A stretch of DNA of 64,000 bases from Isoetes taiwanensis (GCA_021234155.1 JAJEKV010000234.1:310001-374000), one strand, 5' to 3'. Positions 37,020 to 49,129 are shown, numbered from the stretch's first letter. A program made the numbers and translations. The notes: a model not told the origin generated them from the letters alone.

Positions 37020-37400
37020 ACCCTAGAGGAGCACATGAGAAGAGGAAATGCTAGATGTGCCTCTAGAGGAGCATATGAGAAGAAGAGAATGAGAAGAGGA
37101 GATACTGGAGCTGGAGGGTGCTGGAGCAGGAGGCAATAGATGATGATGGTATGGCAATAAAGGATATGACGATGTAGGAGGAGAAGAGCACCAAAGATTG
37201 GTGGGAGGGAGACCCCATACAATCTTTGTAGAATGAAGTGCATATGGTGCCGCAAGTGGTGGAGGTATGTAGGGGCTTTGGGACGAGGAGGCGGTGGAAT
37301 ATGAAGCGCTTGTGGTGGAGGTATGTAGGGGCACTGGACGAGGAGGCGGTGGAGGACAATATTCATGGCAACGAAGGATATGACGGTGGAGGAGGGGAGC
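37020..37400. repeat. Purine-rich degenerate repeats (GGTGGAGGTATGTAGGGGC)
   Basis: GGTGGAGGTATGTAGGGGC and GACGAGGAGGCGGTGG each occur twice about 55 bp apart, and AGAGGAGCATATGAGAAGA-like motifs lie at 37,025-37,095. The overlapping Pro/Ser-rich minus-strand frames come from this composition, and I do not treat them as genes. Confidence 0.55.
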
Positions 37401-37499
37401 AAATGTTGGAATAGAAATGGTAGAATATTTTGAAACTAGAGGGTTTGGAGGGAATATAATATTCAAAATTTTCAGTTCCCCCCAAATCCCGCCCGTCAC

Positions 37500-39270
37500 A
37501 TTTTAAAAGTTGTATTCAAATTATAAATTCCCCCCAAATCCCGCCCGTCAATTTAAAATTTGAATTCAAATTTTGAATTCCCTCTAAAATCCCTAGTTCG
37601 AAATTCAAACAGTCCCCCATGTAATGCCATTTAGAAAGGAGGTTATTTTGGTCCCATCTCGGCGCTTGCTCTACGACACACCATGCGAATGCAATTCATT
37701 TAACGGGTATGCACATCATATGCTAAGCGCCTACGTGGGTATCAATCTTGCTTTAGTTTATGCTTTCGATATGGAGCTAATTAGATGCTTGTAGATCTTG
37801 CAGTTTTTTTTTTCTTTGTTGATCATGAAGGTATTAGCTCATGGCATGGACAAATCGGCTCTGCATCTTCTCTACATTTACATATTACTGTTGAAAATTT
37901 GAGGATAAATCAACTCCAAGCCTCTTCTCTACATTACTATTTCTGAGGTTAGTGCTGTAAATTTTGATTGGTACTGATATGCAAATTTTAAATAGATAGA
38001 TACATATCAATGGTAATAGAATGCCATAAATTTTAACAGACATTTATAGTGTACAATAAATTGATGCCGGCTTGAATGTAATAAATAGATAAAAATCCTG
38101 CCCTATTTGAGTCAAAATGTAATGCAAAAATGGAGATGACATATGGTCTCGTCGGCTCCATTTAATCTAATATAGATCCATGAAGCCATTTAATGGTGAC
38201 ATTGCTTCATTTAGCTGGAAATGGAGCTACCATTATGTGGCACCATTTTTTGTATATGGACATTCCATTTACTGCATTTTGACTCAGATGAGGCATCACA
38301 CCATTCAAATGGCGCAATGGCCCCATTTCACTCAAATAGAGCCTATGACTCTGTAAGTGGAACCCATTTCACTCCTAAATGCTTAGATTTGGCATGTAGA
38401 TTGATTTTCCTCTCTCTTTTTAACCATGCAGGATGTCTTCCACCATCACCTACTTTTTTGCTAAAACAAAGTGGGTGATGTATGCAAGCAGTCAATGATA
38501 CCACATCCTTGCAAGAAGCATTGACAATACACCAAAAATAAGTATGTGTTTTCCTGCCCCTCTTGACACGGATAATGGTATTGATGAAATCCAAATTGGC
38601 TTCAGGATAGTTGTTTTTATGCATAATGATATTGATGCAGTATCTGAAAATGTTGCAATCTTACTGAGCTCATTGGGTTAAAGGATGTGCAATGCAGATA
38701 ATGTGATTCCATATTTGGTGAATGAAGGTTCTAGGTAGACGTGTGGAAAGACACAACATCAACCAAAGGTTCTCCTAGATTATAAGTTCATATTTATGTA
38801 TCGTATGTCTCTTATCTTTTTTTGAATATAAGAATATATTAAACCACTAGAATGCGATCAAGTACAATGATAAGTGTGGTCTCTTATCTTAAATTAGTTG
38901 TGTGTATCAAATGTATTCTTATATTAGTTTTGTATAATAAAATGCATTACATATCATGTTAGAGTAGGTATCATACATGTCTAATGTGTTCATGTATATA
39001 TGTGTGTGTTTAATATAAGGTATACATAACATAACCCTACAACATGCATAACCCTACAACATGTATATATAACCCTCTGTAATACGCATAACCCTACTAT
39101 AAGTATAGAGGTATACATAACCCTCTGAGGTAGACTATATAAAATTATTCCAACTTACCTTGTATATTCCATATTTAATGAAACTCTGCTTTTGGTAGGA
39201 GGCAGTCATGTTTAATTACTTGCTACGAAAATAAGGAGCTCCATTTTTATATTTGTGTCTGTTAACATAG
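37500..39270. other. CACTA interior, nothing recognised
   Basis: AT-rich sequence with short local duplications (CCCCCCAAATCCCGCCCGTCA twice at about 37,475-37,550, ATAACCCTACAAC twice at 39,030-39,060). No convincing coding region. Confidence 0.35.
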
Positions 39271-39800
39271 GTCTCGAGCATCCTTCTGATTATCAACTCG
39301 TTTATATTGGGGACGATGAGGATGCATTTAAGGTGATTCTTTCCATCCTATATTTTTTCCTTGTGTTTTACACTGAATTCTGCTGATGTTTTATAGGTTC
39401 TCAACGACAAGACTAATGGGCACAGCATATCGATATCAAGTGTACCGAAGAGCACAAGCGCAGCATATCCACTTCGGGATCCTGCAAAGGCAAATCAGTA
39501 AATGGTATGTAGCTTAGCTCCAATAGAAATACTTCATCTTTTCCATCTTTGATTTTGGGCAATGAATTGATATCGACTTAGTGTTTGCTGAGCTTTGCAA
39601 AATTGGATGGATCTCTATTCCTTATCTCTTTTCCCTTTGTTTGCAGAGAAACTAAAGGCTTGGGCTGCAGCAGAAACTTGGTGAGCTCTTATCTTGTGCA
39701 ACTCATATTGGATGATTTCAATTCTAATCGCTTTTATTTCTTCTTTGCATGTCGAATCTCGAGCTTTGTTCATGGCGAAGGATCTGATCATGAGAATCCC
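39271..39800 (+). pseudogene. Third captured gene fragment in the CACTA element, several small exons
   Basis: Exon-like pieces with proper borders follow each other: 39,271-39,332 (after ACATAG, encoding EHPSDYQLVYIGDDEDAFK, ending AAG/GTGATT), 39,397-39,504 (after TTATAG, beginning VLNDKTNGHSISISS, ending ATG/GTATGT) and 39,647-39,680 (TTTGCAG to TTG/GTGAGC). A possible fourth ends at CCC/GTAAGT near 39,798. The first two join in phase, but the second holds an in-frame TAA, so the fragment is not intact. No family recognised. Confidence 0.4.
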
Positions 39801-40429
39801 GTAAGTGTTTTCCGGATCTCCTGTTTTCTGTAGAGCTGAGATGGCTGCTCAAGCATTCAAACAAAGAAACAAGGGAGCCCCTTTTTGATTTTGCATTTAA
39901 TCTGGAAGCATACACCAGAAGCCACGACATTTAATCTGGAAGCATACATCAGAAGCCACAGCACTGGATTGTTATTGTCGCAACACCAAAAATAGAGTTC
40001 AAAGAGGGCTCTAGCTTTTGTTTAGCCTATCAAACCTTTTTTTTAACATCTTTCTGATTTTTTTTATACTGCTTTGACTGATAAAACAGTATTGGTAGGC
40101 AAAACTGAATAGAAAGAACATTTAAGACAAGAATCTTTGAATCTTAACCATTATCTTAAACTTTAATCATTGATGTAATATTTTGAACCTTAAGTTTTAA
40201 TTTAATCTTAGAGAATGTGGATTGCAATTCAATAACATTATGCCTTATGGACTTGTTTGGGTTCGATTCCCAATAGGCTATCTTTAAGAAAACAAGATGC
40301 TTTTTAATTAAAAAAGAATGCCACGTGTAGATATTTAAAATAATGTTTTTCTTTATTTTGGAATATATAATAAATCTTTTTTTTTGCTTGCTGTTGTTTT
40401 TTTTTCCTAGTGTATTTCTTCAACGTAGT

Positions 40430-40910
40430 TTTCTTTAGAAAACAACTACTAAAAAAAGCCATACATGGATATTCTTTAGAACCATGTGGATTTATTTGAG
40501 AAACACCACATTTGAGAACAACTACTTTAAAAAACCACAGGTGGATATTTTGTTAAACCACGTTAGTATTTAGTAAAAACAACACTTGAAAACAACTTCT
40601 ATCCACATGGATATTCTATGAAACTATATGTTGTTTTTTTAGTAAAAACAACACCTTAAAACAACCACTATCTTAAAAAACCCATTTGGATATTCTGTTA
40701 AACCACATGTTATTTTTTAGTAAAAACAACACCAAAACACAATGGATAGAATTTTATTAAAAGACTGTCAATTTTCTATGCATAGATTTTTTAGACAAAA
40801 ACTACATGTTGTTTCTAGCATTTTCGGAACAAAACTATGGGTGGTCTTTAAGTGTTTTTTTTTTTGGCAGAAACAACAGCAAAAAACTATACATTGATCA
40901 AATTTTGGGG
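40430..40910. repeat. CACTA right subterminal repeat zone
   Basis: AAAACAACACT, ACATGGATATTCT and TTAAACCACATG motifs recur every 60-100 bp and are complementary to motifs at the left end. This is the typical subterminal structure of the superfamily. Confidence 0.7.
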
Positions 40911-42059
40911 TTGTAGTGATTGCGGCGAAGAAAAAAATAGAAGTGCAGAACAAAAAAAAGAAAAATGGGAGACTCGATTATATATGTGTAGACAAGAAAT
41001 TTATCGCGGCAGCCAAGGCTGCCACGAACATTTCTCTTTTTCTAATGGGATCATAGTTGAGCAGATAATTCCACCCTACATCAAAAGTCATGGGTGTATT
41101 CTTCCGACCCTATATCAAAAGTCACAGGTGTATTCTGAAGATGAATCAGAGATGTAGTAGATATCTCTTAATTTGTGCTAGACATAGTTCTTGGATGCGA
41201 AATTGCCGAAAAGGATATTTCTTGAACGACTTATTTTAGAACAAAAAAAGGATGGGGATCACTTAATAACGCTATATAGCCTCCTCACATGACATGCTCC
41301 CATTTATAAGAGTGTTGCAAGGTCTAAAACCTCCAAAAGAGGGATGGCAACCAAAGGCAAAGCCAAAAGTTCAATTAGCAAGAGCAAAATCAATTATATC
41401 TAGATGCATACGCCCTTTTTTTCTGAGCTCTAGAAAAATCTGGTAGATTTGTTTCTGGCAAATATTGATGGGCCCATGTGCCCAGCTTATATGTGTTCCA
41501 ACCTCGTGCTCTGGACAGATGATTGTCCTTGTGCTCTAGATAGGGGATCGTAAACCGTGGATCTAGGGGCGATCGATGGTCACAATAGACAGAGGTAATG
41601 AAGCGGATTATTAATACGAACAACTTGTAACGGACGTGGATTTCCTCTGTAATAGACAACAAACGCAAACAAATATAGAGGAAAGCATCTATAGAGGCTG
41701 CCATGGAAAACATAAAACCATGCCATCCTTCATAGATTATTATTAGCAATCAGTTCGGTGGGTTCTTCTCAATTGATCGAAACTTTCTCCGAGTTGTTAT
41801 ATATCTATGAAGATGATGGTTTCTTATTCTTGAGTAGCTGGAGACCATAAGGCTTCTGTTAATTATGGGCAGAACATTTATCTTTGCTTTTGAAAGACAA
41901 TTGCAGCTCTCTGATTTGTCATATATAGTCAAGAATTATAAGATTTTTAAGAGCATTTGTTTTAAACTTGAGCATGAGCTGCGTCTAACAAACCAGGAGG
42001 CACACAGAGTAAACCCACCTTCCATTCCCCATCATTGATATAGATCGATTTCATTTTGG

Positions 42060-42900
42060 AGATCGAATGTGAAGGGGAATCTGTTCCAATTGCTATGTCA
42101 GATCCAAAACGTGCTCCCATTTTTTGGAGCAGCATGGTTTTTGAAGCTCTAAACTATAGGAAGGTGTCATTCTATTTGCAAAAGGGTTTGTATCAAAAAC
42201 AGGGGGCAATATTGCCGATCCCAAATTTCTGAAATGCATCTTGGTGGGTGGATTGAAACCCAATTGGTCCGCTGCAGAACCTGAGGAGGTTTTTCAATGC
42301 AACCATCCGGTAAAAATCGAGAAAAATGCTTGCCAATAAGAAAATTTCCTTGATTTCGCATTGAAAAATCATGCCCTCTGTTGCGTATTATGAAGAATTG
42401 GCAGAATCCGCCATATCCACAAACAAATTTAGTCTGTGGAGCCTGTTCAACAAAGGGGTGGAAGAATCGAAGAAATATTTCCTCTGCGCTACCGCATCGA
42501 TGATGTTCAACGGAGCAAAATTTTAAAAGAATGGACCATGTATCATTCTTATTTGGGGATTCAAACATTTCATTCGCCACGACAATAACAAAGTGAAGAT
42601 AATCTAGAAGAACAGCCCAAATTCTTCAACAAATTAATATCGCCAGATTTCTTTAATCCCGGATAAAACCCGGAGGGCGGATTTTCGCATTGTGCTCTAA
42701 AATCATCCAAAATCTGCTCTTGGATGGCTTATATCGATGTGGATGAATTTATCTACCCCTGCGCTTTTAGATCAAACGAGGAAATTTAGAATCTAGCCCT
42801 ATTCTCGCACAATTTGATCGAAGAAATTTGCAAAGATTAAGTCGGATTCGATTTTGATCGATTCAGATACAATCGTTGTAGATTGCAGCCAGAGCTGATT
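42060..42900 (+). pseudogene. GT92-family glycosyltransferase pseudogene (copy B)
   Basis: This is the partner of the copy A relic, with the same blocks (KILKEWTMYHSYLGIQ; MAYIDVDEFIY at about 42,725-42,758). It is more damaged: additional indels lie in the first block (TCAAAAACAGGGGGCAA) and before the DVDEF block, where copy A has ACCCAGGAGGCC and copy B has ACCCGGAGGGC. Because both copies share several breaks, the gene was probably already dead when it was duplicated. Confidence 0.82.
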
Positions 42901-43762
42901 TGCTGCACATGCCTGACACTGGACGCCATTAATGCATCATCCACACGTGTCATGTACTAATAATTTTCAAGAAAGAAATTAGACGAGAACAGAAATTGGA
43001 CACTACATTACATAATGTGGCCGAAATCTGAGACCGTACATTTATTACATAAGATTTTTAAAGGTTTTTCATGGTATTCGTATGAAAATACAGCAAATGC
43101 TGATGGTGGCATGCTGGATTCCAAACATGAGCATCTAGGTTTTTTTCTTGTGTCACCGTGTGTGCCTGGAGCACATGGTTTCCTATTCAAGACTGCATAG
43201 GTGGCTGGGTGAGCATCGGGAGGCGATGGCAATGGAGGCAATGGCAATGGAGGCGATGGGGAGCAAGGCGCACAGGTGAGCGGTTTGGCGCTGTGCTTGT
43301 GTTTTGTTGGTTTTCAAAGGCTTCCAACTCCAGCTCTTCTTAGTCTGGATCCTGCTTGCACCTCTGGATACTATTTCTACCTCAAGCTCTTCCACATCTC
43401 CGTGCCGTAAGTTAAACAGGGCTCCGCGAAAGGGCACCATAGCCAGAAGGGCGTGAAGAAAAATCGACGGAAATGCTCTGTATTGGATAAGATGAAAGGA
43501 GGGACAGATAGCCTCATGTTTTCGCGAATGTTTTACCTTAACATTTTTTGCATGACCTACGTTTTTCTTCTGTAATACAGATGAAAGAAAGGACATATTG
43601 CCTTGTGTTTTCACGAATGTTTTTTCCTTGAGGTTTTCTGCATAATTTGTGTTTTTGCCTTGAGGGTTTTTGCATAATCTGTGTTTTACAGGGCTTGGAG
43701 CACTGTTGCAGCAAATTCTTGCCATAGCCACAAAAGAAAAACTTGTTGAAGATCCTCAAAGG

Positions 43763-43815
43763 CTGGTACATTAGGTAAGCCAAGGGCATAGGAATTTTAT
43801 TGGGGTTCGATTCCC
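43763..43815 (+). repeat. tRNA-like SINE head (copy B)
   Basis: This has the same A-box-like and B-box (GGTTCGATTCC, 43,804-43,814) arrangement as 27,230-27,295, with one substitution in the A-box region. Confidence 0.45.
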
Positions 43816-44528
43816 CAAGCCCTGGTCTGTTGCAAGTCTGAGCTGTATCAGGATAAAAAATTAAACTGGATTGTGAAGCTTCAAATAAGTTTAAGCCCTG
43901 AGATCAAATTGGAGCTGGGGTTCGACTGCCCAGGCTCATGGTAATTTGATGGCCATTATGAAGTAATTGCTGCTAGAATTAAGTTGCTGGGATATTCAGT
44001 ACTCATGAATATGGAACCATGGGATGGTTCTTGTGTTAAAGGAGTGAGTCAAATGGGTTGGATTTGACCCCATCTTGACTTGCATTCAAGGGCCCAAAAA
44101 CTGTGAGATGGAATATCATGTATAATATGCCTCGATCCAATGGTCTAAAAAAATTATAATAAAGAAGGATGATATGAATATTTTTCCTCATGTCTTATCT
44201 TCATATTAATCAAATGATATTTAATGTTTATGCATTTTTATTGAATTCTATCAAATTTGGATATACAAGTTACATTGATGTACAACAGATGTACATTATG
44301 TGCATTGATGTACTCACTTGTAAGTTCACATCACAGACCTGAGTTAGTCCACGACATCTACAATTGTTGGAAGTCGTGATAGGAATGACTCATGAACTTC
44401 ATCTACCTGTGATTATAGGCAACCAGGGAATATTTAAATGAACAATTACAACACACTATTTATTAAAAAGTTCCTTCTAGCATTTACATTTCCAATCTAG
44501 TTAAGAGGATCAAAAATCACAAATCAAC

Positions 44529-45550
44529 TTACCTTGTTAATTGATCTTCAAACTGCCAGTAACTAACTAACTGCCACTGTCACCACCGCCAAAAATGACC
44601 TAGTCTTGAAGTCTAATTTCAATGCAGTTGATCATGCACTTATCCACGACCAAGACATGCACGAACACATAGTCATACTTCGTCATAGCATAGAAGGTGA
44701 ATAAGAAGAAAGACAAGCATTCGCTTCGACAGGAGAGGATGGATTCGAACCCTTATTAAATGCCTCAAAATGGCAATGACATTCCTGCATTTCTAGCATA
44801 CACCTTAGTCATGCTCAACCAACCCCTTGTTCAGGGAGTCTCCAATTAGAGCCCCTCCTCCAAGTGCTGCCTTGCTAATGCATGGCCCTCAGGAGACACC
44901 AATTTTCCACTCGATTCAAACCTCTTGGTCTTTTTAGTCTTAGATCAAAAAGCAAAGCAAACATGGCAAGGAAAGATCTGCAGATTCCCCTATGGCATTA
45001 ATTAAAGGAAGAAAAGGGCAAATCCTGCAAGAATGAGAAGGAGGCAATGCCATCACTTTATGACGTTATGGCACTTCACATCCTAATGGATAACTTCACG
45101 ATCTCTTATTTACAACCTGTGGATTTGCAAAACCATGTTAGAATTCATTTCATTCAATAAGACCAAATCTAGACTTTAACTTGCACAAGATGTTTCTATG
45201 TTCCATCTCCACCTTGCAAGTAGCTTATCCGAACCCAGAAAGATGCTTGCACAACAGACCACAATGTGTAGAGAAGCCACTATCTTCTAAATAACGTCCT
45301 TTTTCATCTATCTAATCCCAGCCCATCTTCAACGATGCCAACAATATGCTATATATATCTAACTCCCTTCAAAATGAAATTGCTTGTATGAGAATCTACG
45401 TCCTGCAATGTATGAGCAATCTAGAGTGATAGCAAGATCAAATGAATAGATGCCATCCAAAACTATCTTCAGTTATACAACTTATGCTAAAGAATTCAAA
45501 CTGGTCATCAGTAGGAGCTAGTCCAGTCATTATATCAAAAATCTGTAGAG
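44529..45550. other. Intergenic; isolated B-box-like site
   Basis: No coding region recognised. At 44,751-44,762 GGATTCGAACCC is the complement of a perfect tRNA B box, but no A box or cloverleaf can be placed next to it. Confidence 0.35.
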
Positions 45551-45558
45551 GTTAAACT

Positions 45559-45640
45559 CTGTAGTCCTTTGAGATCATTAGACGGTTCTTGGTCTTGAGG
45601 GCTTCTATAATTGGCTTAAGAGTCCCAGAACACATTGGCA
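45559..45640 (-). pseudogene. LRR exon fragment
   Basis: On the minus strand the sequence encodes PIIEALKTKN and matches, over about 45 bp, the part of the downstream LRR gene near 48,370-48,400 (same peptide). It is a detached duplicate of one leucine-rich repeat. Confidence 0.55.
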
Positions 45641-45649
45641 TGCATGTTT

Positions 45650-47090
45650 GACTATATGACGACATCCAGCAGAAAATACTATATGACAATATCCAGCAGA
45701 AAATATAGAAAGAGATTGGATGCAAGCCCATTCCCTTAATGCTTAATTGCAGAAGCATTAGTCATGAAGTAAATAAATCTTTCTGGATGGCCTACCAAAA
45801 CACCAAATCTTCACTAGCAGCTCATGCTCAAAACAACCGTGGAAAAGATAAAAAATAACTGACCTTGGTTCTTGGTGCGGTGGTAGTCTTTTCATCTGAA
45901 CTATGACCCAATTCTCTATGGAAGGCAAGAAACAAAATATCCAGTTTCACATATCTTTAACATATATGATTCCAATCCACCCTAAGAAATACAGTTTGCA
46001 AATTAAAAAGCTTTAGCATGTCATTGTCCACTTCAAGACTTGCTCTCAACAGAGATGTCCCATGAGGTGTCTGTCTTTGTATGTGTGAATGTACACCAAA
46101 AATGAAGCTGGCCCTTTCTTTACCACCATAAATAATCAAAACATTGACCAAACCGTTGTAAGCCAATCTCCACAATCAAATCCTTGGACTTGAAAATTAA
46201 GCTGCCACCAGACTTATTTCTAAACCTAGTGTAGCTTAGGTTTATGCTCTTTCTGATTCGTTTCTGTAAACCTCTGGGTGCTACCAAATTCTGGCCACAA
46301 TCACCTATTTCGAAGTTCCTGCAAGATTGGCTTCAAATTTTATACGATATCTCAATCTGAGATATCATGATATACTCATGATTCCATTTTAACTCTATGA
46401 TCCAGCATTGCAAAATATAATGGCATTTAAATAAATGTTGGAACGTGCTTGTTGTCAAAAGATTCATGTTATACAGTAGAAGGCAAAACACGTTTTCTAG
46501 CAAGAATGCACCGTGCCTGCAATTTCATTGCCCACCCCATAGATGCAGCAAACCATAAAACAGTATGAAGGCATTCAAGATGTAACAGATTAAATGTTCG
46601 ATCCAAACTCTGTTGGCCAGGATTTTTTAAGCTCAACGTGAGAAATTGCAGAAAAGGAATCATGTCTTCAAGAGCCATTTCTTGAAAGTAGAATTTAAGC
46701 AATGGATTCCTTTCCAACATTCATGTAACCATGTCTAAGAGACATTTCTTGACAGTCTAAAAATGAAGCAATGGATTCATTTTCAACATTCAGCTTGAAA
46801 GCTTGCATCTTTATGTTGATAGCATTGAAATGCTAACACAATGGTCATCCCCAATTATGTGTATGCCACAGCAATGTAATATGAATATCTATCTAAAGTA
46901 AAAAGTAAAGCACATATTAGCAGAATGAACGAACTGATTTCGGTACAAAAATAACTTAACGTGAGTCCATGACCATGCCTTGCAGGTTGAATAACTGCAA
47001 ACAATTGAAGTCATCATTCCTATTATTCATTAGTGATGTTGCTGAAAACTCTAAATTGCATACAAATTTGCTTAATTCTAACCTTAATGT
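45650..47090. other. Region between LRR fragments, no certain exon
   Basis: Minus-strand frames at 45,957-46,175 and 46,469-46,720 look partly protein-like but lack clear borders or family motifs. A motif around TTCTTGAAAGTAGAATTTAAGC is imperfectly repeated at 46,678 and 46,746. It could hold further exons of the LRR locus. Confidence 0.3.
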
Positions 47091-47098
47091 ACTCACCT

Positions 47099-48603
47099 CT
47101 AATTTGATCCATACCACCTCTTTTTGTTGGTGCTGCTTTCATATTGGTTTCCCGTTTCACAGATACGCTTCCCCTTACGTTGGCTTGAATACTTAAGTGC
47201 TTGGCAAGCAAAAGCTGCCCAATTTACTTTGTATTTACTAGGATTAGCTCTAGCCTTGTTACAATTCTCGTAGGCAAATGCCAAATAAAACTGTTTTCTA
47301 ACTTCGTAGATCATGCGATTCTTCGGATAGATTTCATGTGCTAGTTCTTGAAGCCTAATTTTGAATTGTGGCCGTACATTCTCAAGATTCATCTTGTTTG
47401 GAAGGTTATCCATGTTCTTCCCTGGAAGGCTGTCCGCCTTCCACACAGATGTGAATTCTTCATATGGCACATCTTCTTTCGTTATCTGTTTGGGCATTTT
47501 TCCCTCTTTTGGGAGGCCCTTGAATGGGCATTCCTCTTCTATTTCTGCTATGTTATCTCCAGCCTGTAGTGCACCATTATGATATTTAAGTTAAGAAATG
47601 CCTGTCATGTATTACAATATTTAAGACATGCATGTCATGTACATTTTTAAGTCTGTGCAGTGGAGCAAAAAGATAATTACCTTGGAAGTGGATGCTGGGA
47701 TTTCTGCAAAAATGCAAACACAAGCAAAAGTTAGTTGTAGCATATCTAATGAAATGGGAAAAGAGGCACTGAAATGGCCATATGGCTATGACACAGAACA
47801 TTGAGACTGTAAAGTTACCTCTGTCTTCTATGTCTTCTGAATCAACTCCATCAATCTTGTGGATGAGATTCAAGACATCACCCTCTTCAGCATCGATGAG
47901 ATTAAGGACCTTCTTCTCATCAGCATAAACATGATAATCATATTCATCATCACCATAATAATTACCCAACCATAGGCTTTTCATTCTACATTTTCCACTT
48001 GTAATGGCATTCTTAAGCTGTTTGATGCCCTTGCCAGATATAAAATTGTAGGTCAGGTCCAAGATTTGCAACGAACATTGTCCATTTTCAAGGGCATTAG
48101 CCAGCGCATGCACTTCCTCATCCTCTATGCACAAACCCTTCATATACAGGTTCTTCAACCTACATCTGTTGCTCTTAAGGGCCTTTCCTAGGCTTATCAA
48201 CACTGCATTCCCATCAACCTCAGAGTACTCCAAGCTGTCTGATAAATCCAAGGTCTCTAACTTACAGGCCACTACACAAAGCCTCAGCAAGGGCATCGGC
48301 ATCGGCAGAACTATAAGGCTGCAAGCTGATTTTTACGGCAGAACGATTTTTAAGGTTTGTAACCTGCATTCTTGGTCTTGAGGGCTTCTATAATTGGCGT
48401 ATATAATAGGCGTATATAATTCGGGTCATAACAGTATAGGAGGTCAAGCGTTTGTAAGTCGCAGAAGCCACTAGTGAGGGCCTTCGCAATGCTGCTAATA
48501 CTTCCATTGTCTAAACGTGACCTTCTAATATGCAGTTCTTGGAGCCCACAATTCCCTCTCATCATGCCGCACGCGAATGCCTCCCACAACTCCTCTCTCC
48601 CAT
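47099..48603 (-). CDS. RI-type leucine-rich-repeat protein with unusual C-terminal region (frameshifted as assembled)
   Basis: From an ATG at 48,603 (preceded by Asp/Tyr codons) the protein has ribonuclease-inhibitor-like LRRs of 28-30 residues with the pattern ..LAEAL..GKC.L..LDL...: CGLQELHIRRSRLDNGSI, DLQTLDLLYC, ADADALAEALCSG, CKLETLDLSDS, CRLKNLYMKGLCI, CSLQILDLTYNFI, CRMKSLWLGN. An acidic linker follows. Three terminal exons join perfectly: ...47,819 (AGAG/GTAACT), 47,703-47,681 (23 bp, EIPASTSK) and 47,563-47,099. The last exon adds about 155 codons of basic, Lys/Asn-rich sequence ending at TAG, with no known domain seen. Frame changes near 48,350 and 48,265 break the LRR part; these could be real damage or assembly error. 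RI-type LRRs act as protein-binding platforms. Confidence 0.65.
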
Positions 48604-48651
48604 ATCATCATCATAATCATCATAATCATAATCCTCCTTTATTATAAAGTT

Positions 48652-48763
48652 TTAGTGTATGTCGTGCATAAAACCCTAAAACTTTAGACGGCCCAGATTT
48701 GATAAAAATAGTGTATGTCGTGCATAAAACCCTAAAACTTTAGACGGCCCAGATTTGATGAAA
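48652..48763. promoter_or_regulatory. Duplicated 56-bp block with telo-box, upstream of the LRR gene
   Basis: Two adjacent copies begin GTGTATGTCGTGCAT and each contains AAACCCTAA (48,671-48,679 and 48,727-48,735), the plant telo-box found in promoters of translation-related and growth-related genes. The position, 50-150 bp upstream of the likely minus-strand start, fits a core promoter. Function is inferred from position and motif only. Confidence 0.45.
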
Positions 48764-49129
48764 TCAATGGAATGCTACGAATTGCGGGGGTTGGTATCGG
48801 GTTTTGGATGTGATCTCGGTGGATTTGCGGTGGAAGCGGCCAGGGTTTCTGAGAGCCATTGGAATTGCTTGCTTCTGTCGTGGCGGCAGTTTGCTTAACA
48901 ATTTCGATTGTGCTTGGCTTTTGCCTGTCGTTGGGCTTTGCCAGTAGATTTGTCGTTTATGGCTAAAGAACCCCAATTGTGGAAGCTATTTGCACGGATC
49001 CCGGGCTCTACCCCCGGGAGTTGAGCTAAGGTGAAGGAGCATGGGTAGCATGGAAGGATCTCTCCGTCTTGGTTTCTCGAGGCCCCCGCCATTCGAGAAA
49101 GAAAAATTTTAATTTCCAGCTCCGGATTT

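Larger units (their letters stand above)
28201..40918. mobile_element. CACTA (En/Spm) DNA transposon, 12.7 kb, apparently non-autonomous
   Basis: The element begins CACTACAACACCAACATTTG and ends with the complement of CACTACAACCCCAAAATTTG, and is flanked by the 3-bp direct repeat ATT (28,198-28,200 and 40,919-40,921). Copy A of the surrounding duplication reads AAAAAGATTGCGGCGG across the same point, the undisturbed target. CACTA termini, 3-bp duplications and subterminal repeat zones are diagnostic of this superfamily. No transposase (Transposase_21/TNPD or TNPA type) could be recognised in any frame, so it is probably moved in trans. Inside are exon-like host fragments, a palindrome and a satellite, all listed separately. 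Confidence 0.92.
40919..44528. repeat. 4.0-kb duplication, copy B, right part
   Basis: The sequence resumes at ATTGCGGCG and follows copy A to CACAAATCAAC. It lacks the MITE. Relative to copy A it carries about 30 extra bases near 41,000-41,030 containing GGCAGCCAAGGCTGCC, a 7-bp inverted repeat. Confidence 0.92.

Noticed and set aside
37004-37499. Pro/Ser-rich overlapping minus-strand frames
   Set aside because: All three phases are open over a purine-rich repeat; composition explains it.
40250-40275. T-arm-like GGGTTCGATTCCC suggesting a tRNA gene
   Set aside because: No A box, anticodon arm or acceptor stem can be placed upstream; an isolated match.
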